From Mycolicibacterium poriferae (GTDB lineage Bacteria > Actinomycetota > Actinomycetes > Mycobacteriales > Mycobacteriaceae): DNA of 64,000 bases. Under the pieces are notes generated by a model that worked only from the letters and a program-made list of their open reading frames with translations, made no database searches and was not told the DNA's origin. Shown here piece after piece: positions 30,864 through 38,770 of this stretch. The stretch's first letter is position 1, and every line of letters begins with the position of its first letter. The stretch covers positions 4,650,001-4,714,000 of the forward strand of contig NZ_AP022570.1 of NCBI RefSeq assembly GCF_010728325.1, given 5' to 3'. A program made the position numbers and the translations under genes.

Positions 30864-31828
30864 CCGCTGCTCACAGGTGAGGAATTTCAACGAGCACACC
30901 TGGGGAAGTTCGATGAGCGCTATCAGTGGATTTCCGGAATTACTCTCGCACCAGGGATGAGGGCGAGATGGCGGCCGATGTATTGCTCGAACAGTTCGCC
31001 CACCTCCGTGGCGAACGCCTCCCCCCAACGGCCGAATCCCGAATACCAGACGCCGAGCGGGCTGATCTTTCTATCGATCAGAGCCGGCACAGGGACGAGT
31101 CTGCCCTGGCCAAGACCCGATACCGCCGGACGGTCGAGCAGAGGGTTAAAGGTGTACCTACGCAACGGCGCAGCCCGAAAATCTGCCCTGCATTGCTGGA
31201 AGTAGCGGAGGTCACCCGTGAAGTAGCTATCGATGATTGTCGTAATCAGCGTCACGGGTATGCGTTCGATGATGTCCTGCACTGCTGGGTCGCTTTGCAG
31301 CCAGGTCTCGTCGAAGCCGCCCGCATTCGTCGATGCCAGTGTATGAACTATGAATCCGATACCGACGTACTGGGATAGATCGCAGCCAAATAGTTCCTCG
31401 AACCATCCCTGCCTCAAGATGGTTAGGTCCTTTACTGGGTCCGTTTGTGCGAATAGGGCTGCTGTACGGAGCAGATTGTGATACCGAGACTCGTTGAATC
31501 CGAACTGCTCTGAGGCCTTGCGGAAAGGAACGACATAACTGCGTCCGGTTCCTGTCGTGGCTCATCTAGCCGCCAGTAGGCGGCGAGACATTCGCTCAAG
31601 TCGCTGCTGGTGGCCGGTTGGCGATGTTCGTTGCCAGAAACCAAGCTCACTCGAGCAACATCCGCTAGCGCCCATGGATTCACAGCGGTGCTGATATCGC
31701 CTCGCCTCCACGACCCCGGTTCCGAGACTGCGGCGCCGACTTGCGCGACGATCGGAATGAGGGATGAAGGTTTGTGTCTCCGTACCCGTGCAACATAGTC
31801 GGCATCACTGATGAGGCATCCACCACGC

Positions 31829-33092
31829 CTATCCATCTGACACTGCTTGGCGGACAGCCGATCCGAGCGCGAACGGAACTAGGGTTAAATGGATTTCACG
31901 TTCGGGATCGCCGGCCGTGTGCATCGTGAACTCATAATGATCAAGGTTTGTCTGTGTATAAGCTTTGCTGCGCTTATGATTGGATGTTCCCTGACCTTTT
32001 GAATCGCCTTATCAATCACAGCGGAGACGTTTTTGCTGCGGATGAATAGCAAGATGGCAGCCTTGGTGTCTCGCCAGACCAAGTATCGGAACAATTGGTC
32101 GAGCGCACTGTCCATCGTCCTGGGGCCTGACCAGACCTTGCATTCACCAATAAAGATGTTGCGGTCATCGACGCGGATTAGGATGTCGGTCTTGCCCGCG
32201 CCGTTGAACACCTCACCGCCTGCGGCGCCTTCAAAATGGGCGTTGAGACCGATGAGCAACAGATTTCGGATCTCCTCCTCGTCTAGCTTGGCGGCGACCG
32301 AGGGGTTGCGCTCTAGGGCGTTCCGCTGACTGAGAAGTACCCGCAGCGCCTCGTAATAATCGTCCATAGCCATCGTTGGCTCGGGTTTGAACGGTGTATT
32401 GGAATGAGCCGGCCTGGTGCTCGATGGCTTGATAGTTCTACGCCTCAAAGGCGTGCGTACGTGTCGGCGTCCTTCCGCCGCCGGACCGGGTAGCCGATCG
32501 CAGCTTGCAGGTTCCGCGTCGCGAGCAACTGTTCCCGACGGCGCATTACCAAGACAGGAACCTCGGCAACAATCTGCTGGTTGTGGGCCTCGATCTGGCT
32601 TCGTGACCAAGCTAGGTATTTCTCGATAGTGGCGATTTGATTGTCGAAGCCCTGTTTGAGGGCCGCCGGATCATCGGGCGGATCGTCGACCGCCAAGCGA
32701 ATGTCCTCACTGTTCAGCTGCAGAACGGATGGCCGCACGGTTGTGGAGTGGTCCGGGCAGAAGGTGAAAACATCCTTCTCACCGTCGAACGGGACGACGA
32801 GTACGAATCTCGTTACATGCCGTGAATAGCGCTCCCCGAACTGCTGGTACTGCTGATCTACTTCTGTTGGCTCAATCTGGTAAGCGGAGTCGATGTCCAG
32901 CTCCGGACACCGAACGGACCCCGCCTCCACCAGTTCATCGATTACGTCCTGGGCTGGTGCGTTCAGGAGCGCGTTGTCGTTCATTGACTGCAGTCTCTCC
33001 GAGACAGCCCTCGCCGTGCTTTGCAGAACGTCAGACAGGCCCCAGCCCGGCTTGAATGGGCCACCATTTGAGAAAAGCTGAGTACTCCCCAT
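31829..33092 (-). pseudogene. Restriction-endonuclease-fold (ECK motif) protein, two frameshifts
   Basis: The ATG at 33092 gives MGSTQLFSNGGPFKPGWGLS. The first frame runs to YPVRRRKDADTYARL and stops at 32445. The sense continues in the next frame from PLRRRTIKPSSTRP through AMDDYYEALRVLLSQRNALE to the nuclease core GKTDILIRVDDRNIFIGECK and FRYLVWRDTKAAILLF. A second shift near 31950 leads to YEFTMHTAGDPEREIHLTLV and the stop at 31829. The intact form would be about 420 residues. I recognise the EGKTDILIR...IFIAECKFWKGP pattern from a widespread uncharacterised family with a PD-(D/E)XK-like core. It overlaps the next nuclease-type gene by 8 bp. It is now probably inactive, unless the frameshifts are sequencing errors. 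Confidence 0.65.
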
Positions 33093-33228
33093 GTAACTAT
33101 GGTGCTCGACAGGAACACAGTTGTCGGCCTTCTTCGGGGTAAGGCTTCGGCACGGACACGGCCCCTTCAACGGACGTCGTGACCCAAAGTCAAGCAAACC
33201 GACTCCGGACAACCCAGGGCACATCGAA

Positions 33229-33254
33229 GTCTCCGGACATGCCGGGGCGGTTCA
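33229..33254. mobile_element. Solo terminal repeat of an IS3-type element (remnant)
   Basis: The sequence ending ggggcggttca at 33254 matches 18 of 26 positions of the right terminal repeat of the IS3 element at 27963-27990, including its last ten bases. A similar ctccggac word recurs at about 33212. No transposase remains, so this is probably a leftover end. Its last bases (tca, TGA on the minus strand) form the stop codon of the GIY-YIG gene. Confidence 0.45.
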
Positions 33255-33734
33255 GTTGCGCATATTGGCGAACGGGCGCGCCCCGTAGTGGGCGCGGAAT
33301 TGCGAAATCATCTCAGTCTCGATCTTCGGCGCGTCAGCATCATCGGTGACGCGCCATCCGACCAACAATTCTGCGTGATCGGCCAGCTGCCAGATTCGCC
33401 GCCCACCAGTATGGCCGACCGGCTCACCGGCGCCGGAGCGACGAAACTCATCGAGCCGTTTACGTAGCCCACGCCTGCCGCTGCCGCCGAGGCTGGCCTT
33501 GCCGATGTAGACGATTCGGGTTCCAGGCACCCATAGGGCCTGCAGCTCAGAGACGGGAACGGTCGGGTCTTTCCCCTTGAAGTGACCGGCAGGTGAAACG
33601 TCGAGGAAGCTGGGCGGCTCATCGGTCGGTCTAACGATGACGTACACGCCGGGGCCGGTTGGGACGTCGGCGTTGGGAAGCTGAGCGAACGGCACCCAAC
33701 CGGTGAACAGGGTCAGGTCGATTGGGGCGGTCAT
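33252..33734 (-). CDS. GIY-YIG nuclease-like protein
   Basis: The 160-residue protein has GVYVIV (the GIY position) at about residue 29, IVYIGKASL (YIG) at about 75, a basic helix GLRKRLDEFRRSG with the conserved Arg, the acidic residue in PKIETEMISQFR, and terminal PFANMRN with Asn. The GIY-YIG layout is therefore complete. The start ATG (33734) overlaps the TGA of the uracil-DNA glycosylase-like gene (ATGA), so both proteins are made together. Its own TGA is formed by an IS3-type terminal repeat, so a few C-terminal residues may be lost. It may cut DNA or sense damage; the role is unproven. Confidence 0.75.
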   Translation of the reverse strand: MTAPIDLTLFTGWVPFAQLPNADVPTGPGVYVIVRPTDEPPSFLDVSPAGHFKGKDPTVPVSELQALWVPGTRIVYIGKASLGGSGRRGLRKRLDEFRRSGAGEPVGHTGGRRIWQLADHAELLVGWRVTDDADAPKIETEMISQFRAHYGARPFANMRN

Positions 33735-34360
33735 CGAACACCCTCCACGTCGAACGCCCACTGGATTGCCCGAGCTACCCGTCGTTCGTATTCGTCACGG
33801 ATATGCGTTGCTCGGGTCATGATGTAGTACGGGTGCGGCGGAAACAAGAGATGCGTCAGGCCCGACAAGTCGGACTGCTTGGATCGTGGCACGCGGAAGG
33901 GCCAACTGATTTCCCGCCCGTCGGGTTCTGGGTATAGCCGCAGCACGGCTGATTTGGCGAACTTGCCCACGGCTATGACCAGGCGCGGCTGAACGATGTC
34001 GCGCAGCTCCTCGCGGAGAAAGCCCGCGCAATTCTCGGTCTCATGGACAAGGGGATCACGGTCGTTGGGCGGGTGACAATGGATCGAGTTGGTGATGAAC
34101 AGCTCAGTCTTGGCGTGTCCGGCGCGCTCGAAGCAGCGGTCGAGCACCCGCCCGCTCCCACCATAGAAAGGCTCTTGCTTGGCCATGCATCGTCGACAAA
34201 GGGCCTCACCGACTATGGCTACAGGTGAGTCGATCGAGCCATACCCCGGTGCGGATGCAGTCTCCCCGGGCACGTTCAGGCGGTCCGGAGACGTGCACTT
34301 GCGGCAAGCCTTGATTCTGCGGTCGAGGCGGGCCTTAGCCACTTGACGATTCTGGGACAT
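33731..34360 (-). CDS. Uracil-DNA glycosylase family protein (family 4/5-like)
   Basis: The 209-residue protein from ATG 34360 (MSQNRQVAKARLDRRIKACR) has an N-terminal Cys pair (CRKC), a glycosylase motif VAIVGEALCRRCMAKQEPF, GSGRVLDRCFERAG, the active-site-like TNSIHCHPPNDRDP, a further Cys in ENCAGFLREEL, and the second motif LLFPPHPYYI. Four cysteines could hold a 4Fe-4S cluster as in family 4 enzymes. The first motif differs from the common GEAPGxxED. It may remove uracil or another base, or act in defence as some mobile glycosylases do. It is coupled to the GIY-YIG gene. A longer start at 34426 is less likely. Confidence 0.75.
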   Translation of the reverse strand: MSQNRQVAKARLDRRIKACRKCTSPDRLNVPGETASAPGYGSIDSPVAIVGEALCRRCMAKQEPFYGGSGRVLDRCFERAGHAKTELFITNSIHCHPPNDRDPLVHETENCAGFLREELRDIVQPRLVIAVGKFAKSAVLRLYPEPDGREISWPFRVPRSKQSDLSGLTHLLFPPHPYYIMTRATHIRDEYERRVARAIQWAFDVEGVR

Positions 34361-34651
34361 CACGCCGACGCTAGCGTCCACGCAGCCAGTCGGCCCAGAA
34401 TTCGAGTCTCGGTCGCCGATTCCCAATGTTCGCCGCGCCTGGTCGGGTGACCCTCAGCGTCGGGGTGTCAGCGAGTCTGGTGCGGGCCGGCTCGGGCAGC
34501 CCGCAGCTCGTCCATAGGTCGCAGAACGGCCTCCTGCGACGCCGACGGCACCAGCGCAGATCGGGGTTGTCGGGCGCAATGCCCGACTGCCACCCGAAGG
34601 AGGTTGCGCCCAACCCGAGACCATTTGTAGCAGCCTTGGCGTGCTACGACC
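34361..34651. other. Intergenic stretch at the probable right end of the island
   Basis: No supported gene is seen in these 291 bp. A perfect 7-bp hairpin (gtcgggc 34569-34575, gcccgac 34581-34587, loop gcaat) lies in it. The 81-codon open frame on the minus strand (34613-34371) has a random Arg-rich composition and is not accepted. Promoters for the glycosylase-like gene (minus) and the following host gene (plus) must be here. No copy of the tRNA-Arg 3' end is recognisable. Confidence 0.4.
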
Positions 34652-35005
34652 GTGACGCAGTCTCTTGCGCTCGTCCGACGTTCCACACCTCCCCCGCCCG
34701 CCGCCGTCGCGTCGGTGGACTTGTCAGACCCCTGGTTCATGCTTCTGGTCATGGCAGATCGCGCCGAACCACTCGGACAGCCGGTGACCACTTCGACCCA
34801 CCTTCTCCTCGGTGCCATGCGGGGCGGCTGGCGTGCGCTGGCCGACCGTTTCACCGACGAGCAGGTGGAGCGGCTCACCACGATGGAGCGTCACCCGGCC
34901 TATACGGGTCGGCCCGAGTTCCTGCTCCTCGAGGCGCTCGAGTATGTCCAGCCCGGCCTCCTCGGCGAGTACCTGGCCGAGATCGCCGCTCAACCGGAAC
35001 CGTGA
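34652..35005 (+). CDS. Conserved-looking hypothetical protein
   Basis: The 117-residue acidic protein from GTG 34652 has a disordered N-terminus and a helical body (WFMLLVMADRAEPLGQPVTT, THLLLGAMRGGWRALADRFT, LLLEALEYVQPGLLGEYLAE). High third-position G+C fits the host, not the island. It ends 5 bp before the stop of the convergent transporter gene. No family recognised. Confidence 0.55.
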   Translation: MTQSLALVRRSTPPPPAAVASVDLSDPWFMLLVMADRAEPLGQPVTTSTHLLLGAMRGGWRALADRFTDEQVERLTTMERHPAYTGRPEFLLLEALEYVQPGLLGEYLAEIAAQPEP

Positions 35006-35010
35006 ACGCG

Positions 35011-36165
35011 TCAGCTCCGGGCCGTGTCGTGCAGTGCGGGCAGCATCAACACCACCCCGCTGCCCAGAGACACCGTGGCGGTGATCAGCAGCACCATCCC
35101 CAACCCGAGCCCGGGAATCACCGCGCCGGCCAGCGCCGGCGCCGCCACCGAGCTGACGGCTCCGACGACCAGGCAGGCGGTGAACGCCGCCCCGGCGCGT
35201 TCGGGCACCAGCTCGGCCGTCCACACCGCCAGCACCGCCGACCCGGTCATGTACCCGACGCCGAAGATGCACGCCGAGATCGCCGTGGCGGTCAGGGACT
35301 CGCTGGCCAACCCGAGCAGTACCAACGCGCCAGCCACGACCACCAGGCACAACGCCGCAACCCGGGTACTGCCCACCCGCTGGGCGGCGGTTCCGGTCGC
35401 GACGCCCACCACCCCGGTGAGGCCGATCGCGATGTACAGCGCCGGGACGGCCCACTCCGGCAGCGAGCCGCGATCCAGGACGTCGGCGGCGTAGGTGAAA
35501 TAGATGATGACGGTGGCGAAGTAGACCACCGAATACGCGGCCGGCACCCGCAGCGCCGCGGCCAACGAGGGTCCGCCGGCCGGCCGTTCCGCGGCGGGGG
35601 CCGGCGCCGTGCGCGGCACCAGGCGCAGATTGACCAGCGCCGCCAGCACCGCAGCGACGGCGATCGCGACCCAGACCAGCCGCCATGAACCCACGATGGC
35701 CAGGATCGCCAGGCCACCCAGCACGACGAGCCCGCCGCTGGTGCCGGTGGTGATGATGGCCAGCGCCCGCGGTTGCTGCCGCAGCGCCACGGTGCGCGTC
35801 ACGATGTCGGAGTACGGGGCCCACACCCAGCCGCCGGCACCGCCGGCGAGCACCGCACCGAGCGCCAGCAGCCACGGGGACGGGGCGAGCGCCACAATCA
35901 CCGCACCCACCGCCCCGGAGACACCGCCCACAGTTGTCGGCGCGCGGGACCCGCGGCGGGCGGCCAGCGGACCGGCGAGCAGCAGGCCGGCCAGATATCC
36001 GACGAAGGTGGCGCTGGCGATGAGACCCAGCACCAGCTCCGACAGGCCGAGGTCGGCGCGGATATCGGGCAGGGTCACGCCATAGGCGTAGCGGGCCATG
36101 CCGAACGCGACACCGACCACCGCCGCTCCGGCCAAGCCGATCCGCCCACCCGCGGACAGCGTCAT
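35011..36165 (-). CDS. MFS transporter (YbfB/YjiJ or CynX-like)
   Basis: This 384-residue membrane protein has 12 hydrophobic segments. The first helix region FGMARYAYGVTLPDIRADLG resembles the YbfB/YjiJ group, and the loop AARRGSRAP corresponds to the MFS loop 2-3 motif. The ATG at 36165 is chosen because upstream in-frame sequence is unlike a transporter N-terminus. It lies 43 bp from the AI-2E-type gene that precedes it on the same strand. The substrate is unknown. Confidence 0.85.
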   Translation of the reverse strand: MTLSAGGRIGLAGAAVVGVAFGMARYAYGVTLPDIRADLGLSELVLGLIASATFVGYLAGLLLAGPLAARRGSRAPTTVGGVSGAVGAVIVALAPSPWLLALGAVLAGGAGGWVWAPYSDIVTRTVALRQQPRALAIITTGTSGGLVVLGGLAILAIVGSWRLVWVAIAVAAVLAALVNLRLVPRTAPAPAAERPAGGPSLAAALRVPAAYSVVYFATVIIYFTYAADVLDRGSLPEWAVPALYIAIGLTGVVGVATGTAAQRVGSTRVAALCLVVVAGALVLLGLASESLTATAISACIFGVGYMTGSAVLAVWTAELVPERAGAAFTACLVVGAVSSVAAPALAGAVIPGLGLGMVLLITATVSLGSGVVLMLPALHDTARS

Positions 36166-36208
36166 GGGTGAATCCTCACTGTCTGGGGTTCGTCGCTCCC
36201 CCGAGAAC

Positions 36209-37294
36209 CTACGGGACCGCCCCGCCCTGCGCCGGAGGGGTTTCTCGGGAGCCCAGCAGCGAGCGCACCGCATGGTCGAGGAACGCCAGCAGCGGCACCG
36301 CCAGCAGCACCCCGATGATGCCGGCGACGACACCGCCGGCGGTCAGCGCGACCAACACCGCCAGCGGATGCAGCCGCACCGCCCGACCCATGATCAACGG
36401 CTGCAGCACGTTGCCCTCGAGCTGCTGCACCGCCAGCACCAAACCCAGCGTGAACAGGCCGTAGAGCCAGCCCTTGGCCAGGATCGCGATCACCACGGCC
36501 AGAAACCCGGTGACCATCGCGCCGACGAACGGCACGAAGGCACCCAGAAACACCAGCGACGCCAACGGCAGCGCCAACGGGATACCGAGAACGAGCAACC
36601 CGATCCCGATACCGACGCCGTCGACCAACGCCACGACGAACGTCCCCTGCACGTAACCGGTCAGCGTGGTGAAACCCGACCGGCCGGCGTCACGAACCCG
36701 CTCACGCACCTGCGCCGGAACGATGCGGGTCACGAATTCGTAGATCGAGCGCCCCCCGTGCAGGAACACGATGAGCATGAAGATGGTGATGAAGAAGCCG
36801 GTGACGAATTTCGCGAGCGCGGACGCCGTCGACATGACACCGCTGGTGATCTCGGCCTGCCGTTGCTGCAACGTGCCGATCGCGGAATCGACGGCGTTGT
36901 TGATCTGCTGCTGACCGAGCTCCAGTGGACCGTTGGCAGCCCAGTCGCGCAGCGAGTCGATGCTCACCGTGATCTGGTCGATCAGGTGCGGCAGACCCTC
37001 GATGAACCGGGTGACGACGAAGGTGAGCAAGCCGCCGAGCGCGCCGAGGCCGAGCAGGAACACCAGGACCACCGCCAGCGAGCGCGGCACCCGGCGCCGG
37101 TGCAGCCAGTCGACCGCGGGCAGGAACAACGCGGTGAGGATCAGCGCCAGCGCCAGCGGCACCACGATCACCACGAAGCGCTGGATCAACCAGAACAGCA
37201 CCGCTGCCGCGGCGGCCAGCACCACCAGCCGCCACGCCCACGCGGCGGCCTTGCGGACCTGCGGTGTGACCGCCTCGTCGGCGAAGTCAGGCAT
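36209..37294 (-). CDS. AI-2E/PerM family transporter
   Basis: This 361-residue integral membrane protein has two N-terminal helices, a soluble middle (about residues 85-180), and a C-terminal bundle. The family motifs are GYVQGTFVVALVDGVGIGIG, LGAFVPFVGAMVTG and QQLEGNVLQPLIMGRAV. Start ATG 37294 follows a perfect aggagg. Family members include the AI-2 exporter TqsA and Na+/H+ antiporter-like proteins, so the substrate is open. Confidence 0.88.
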   Translation of the reverse strand: MPDFADEAVTPQVRKAAAWAWRLVVLAAAAAVLFWLIQRFVVIVVPLALALILTALFLPAVDWLHRRRVPRSLAVVLVFLLGLGALGGLLTFVVTRFIEGLPHLIDQITVSIDSLRDWAANGPLELGQQQINNAVDSAIGTLQQRQAEITSGVMSTASALAKFVTGFFITIFMLIVFLHGGRSIYEFVTRIVPAQVRERVRDAGRSGFTTLTGYVQGTFVVALVDGVGIGIGLLVLGIPLALPLASLVFLGAFVPFVGAMVTGFLAVVIAILAKGWLYGLFTLGLVLAVQQLEGNVLQPLIMGRAVRLHPLAVLVALTAGGVVAGIIGVLLAVPLLAFLDHAVRSLLGSRETPPAQGGAVP

Positions 37295-37358
37295 CAGCGT
37301 CAACCTCCTGCGCGGCTCATACCCACACCCGCGGAGCTGACACAGCCCGCCCGTCGGG

Positions 37359-38249
37359 TCACCCGGGCAGCGAGGTCCCCGTCTCCTTCTCGGCGAACTC
37401 CCACAGCCGACGCGCGTCGTCGTAGTCACACGCGTTCGGCGTGCGGCCACTCAGGGTCGGGCCGCCCTTGAAGCCGAAGCGGCCGTTGATACCCACGTAA
37501 CTGCCCGGCGGGATCGGTTCGGTCAGGCAATACAGTGTCGGTGCCGCGCCGGCCTCGATGTCGTTGCCGATGCGATTGGCCGCCGCGGTGGCCACTTTGT
37601 TGACCGCGGCCATCAGCGGGGCTTCGGAGATGTTGGTCAGGTTCGACGAGACCCAGCCCGGATGGGTCAGATAGCTGCTCACCGGCGCACCCGCGTCGCG
37701 CAGCCGCCGGTCGAGTTCCAGGCCCCACAGCATCACCGCGAGCTTCGAGCGGGCGTACGCCGGGAACGACGACCATTTGTGCACCCGCAGATGAGGATCG
37801 TCGAACGCGATGGACGCCTGCTTGTGGGCATCGGAGCCGACGTTGATGATCTTCGAGCGCACCCGCTCGAACAGCAGATTGGTCAGCGCGAACGGGCCCA
37901 GGAAGTTGGTGCCGAGCGTCATCTCGAAACCGTCGACGGTGTCGCTGCGGTGCTGGGCGACCAGGCCGGCATTGTTGATGAGGACGTCGACGTCGCCGTC
38001 GAACAGACCGGGAAAGGCGCGCACCGAGGCCTGATCGGCGAGGTCGAGTTTGACCACCTCCGTGTCACCGCCCATCTCGGTGGCGCGCTGCGCCCCCAGC
38101 TCCAGGTTGCGCACCGCCAGGATCACGTGGGCGCCGGCGCGTGCAAGCGCCGTCGCGGTCGCCAGCCCGACGCCGTTGGTGGCGCCGGTGACGATGATGC
38201 GGGTGCCGGTCATGTCGCCGAGTCGGTTCACCGACCAAGAGGTAGTCAC
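37359..38249 (-). CDS. Short-chain dehydrogenase (retinol-dehydrogenase-like)
   Basis: The 296-residue SDR has the cofactor loop VTGATNGVGLATATALA (about 20-36), the NNAG motif DVLINNAG, and a modified catalytic region: SDAHK for the Ser stretch and YARSKLAVML for the Tyr-Lys pair. An N-terminal Trp (TTSWSVNRL) common to the oxidoreductase/retinol-dehydrogenase-like group supports the GTG start at 38249; an inner ATG at 38213 also exists. It is divergent from the following catabolic operon. The substrate is unknown. Confidence 0.85.
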   Translation of the reverse strand: MTTSWSVNRLGDMTGTRIIVTGATNGVGLATATALARAGAHVILAVRNLELGAQRATEMGGDTEVVKLDLADQASVRAFPGLFDGDVDVLINNAGLVAQHRSDTVDGFEMTLGTNFLGPFALTNLLFERVRSKIINVGSDAHKQASIAFDDPHLRVHKWSSFPAYARSKLAVMLWGLELDRRLRDAGAPVSSYLTHPGWVSSNLTNISEAPLMAAVNKVATAAANRIGNDIEAGAAPTLYCLTEPIPPGSYVGINGRFGFKGGPTLSGRTPNACDYDDARRLWEFAEKETGTSLPG

Positions 38250-38322
38250 GCTGGGAGATTAACCGCGCCGGTTGTCCGGCAAAACGTTGACATGACAGAT
38301 TCCGGCTGGTTGTCTACCGCTC

Positions 38323-38766
38323 GTGAGCGACGCCGCCCGCGACATCGAGAATCTGGTGTACACCTACGCCGAGCGGATCGACGCGGGCGACCTGGACGGG
38401 GTCGCCGCCTTGTTCGCCCACGGACGCATCTGCGGTGTCGAGGACGGGCCACCGGAGACCGTGTTCGAAGGCACCGCCCGGGTGCGGCAGATGTATGAGA
38501 TGGCCACCCGCCTCTACGACGACGGCACCCCCAAGACCAAACACTTCACCACGAATGTGCGTATCGACGTCGACGAGGACGCCGGCACGGCGCGGGCCAG
38601 TGCGTACTACTGCGTCACCCAGGCCACGCCGGAGCTACCGCTGCAGGTGATCGTGACCGGCCACTACCGTGACACCTTCCACCGCGTGGACGGCGCGTGG
38701 TGGTTCGACAGCCGGACCATGTACGTCGACCAGGTCGGCGACACCAGCCGGCACCTGAAGTTCTGA
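38323..38766 (+). CDS. SnoaL/NTF2-like protein
   Basis: The 147-residue alpha+beta-barrel protein shows the NTF2-like start (IENLVYTYAERIDAGDLDGV), the typical AALFAHG and HFTTNVRIDV strands, and the end HRVDGAWWFDSRTMYVDQ. Members act as small isomerases, hydratases or ring hydroxylase partners, many on steroids. It is the first gene of a seven-gene plus-strand operon and starts 74 bp from a divergent SDR. Confidence 0.85.
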   Translation: MSDAARDIENLVYTYAERIDAGDLDGVAALFAHGRICGVEDGPPETVFEGTARVRQMYEMATRLYDDGTPKTKHFTTNVRIDVDEDAGTARASAYYCVTQATPELPLQVIVTGHYRDTFHRVDGAWWFDSRTMYVDQVGDTSRHLKF

Positions 38767-38770
38767 CGCG

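Larger units (their letters stand above)
28514..30925 (+). mobile_element. IS21-family insertion sequence (istA-istB), apparently complete
   Basis: The element is 2412 bp. The ends begin TGA and share 19 of 25 outer positions (left tgacggcgctcgctgaaatt, right, inverted, tgatagcgctcatcgaactt). A second copy of the end motif lies inside each end (left at about 28540-28561, right at about 30878-30900), the multiple-repeat layout typical of IS21. The 4-bp direct repeat gtgg (28510-28513, 30926-30929) is the target duplication. It interrupts the PD-(D/E)XK-type gene in the middle. Confidence 0.9.
26620..31836 (-). pseudogene. PD-(D/E)XK nuclease-like gene split by IS3 and IS21 elements
   Basis: The ATG at 31836 gives MDRRGGCLISDADYVARVRR, overlapping the stop of the gene before it by 8 bp. 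A frameshift near 31555 joins YWRLDEPRQEP to YVVPFRKASEQFGFNESRYH. The frame runs to IPEIH at 30926, where IS21 supplies a TGA. After the IS it continues in frame as HYDNGNRSVDWIVV (28513 onward) to DSYDWGL at 27991, where IS3 supplies TGA. Beyond IS3 five more codons (PPLNEG read through the duplicated site) end at TGA 26620. The rebuilt protein is about 500 residues. Its C-terminal half has the nuclease-like SVDWIVV (Asp) and LLIEVKSTRPT (ExK). Removing one TSD copy at each IS restores the frame exactly. The biological role is unknown; the setting suggests defence. Confidence 0.75.
22514..34360. other. Decaying genomic island at tRNA-Arg
   Basis: From the tRNA 3' end to about the uracil-DNA glycosylase-like gene the DNA has lower G+C (many lines near 53-60%, against about 70% outside). 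It has no mycobacterial housekeeping gene, two complete insertion sequences, remnants of others, and at least three frameshifted genes. Contents are phage-like small genes, a coupled TIGR04255/HTH/TQCCD cassette, and a nuclease-type operon on the other strand. No integrase and no second copy of the tRNA 3' end were found, so the right border is placed by gene content only. Confidence 0.65.

Noticed and set aside
31227..31565. Separate 112-codon minus-strand gene
   Set aside because: It is the wrong-frame shadow of the nuclease-like pseudogene; the sense frame runs beside it.
34371..34613. An 81-codon minus-strand frame at the island right border
   Set aside because: Composition is Arg-rich and random-looking, with no ribosome binding site or neighbour coupling.
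34361..34651. A second copy of the tRNA-Arg 3' end as attR
   Set aside because: The best match near 34399 (ttcgagtc) is only eight bases with one mismatch and does not form a T arm.
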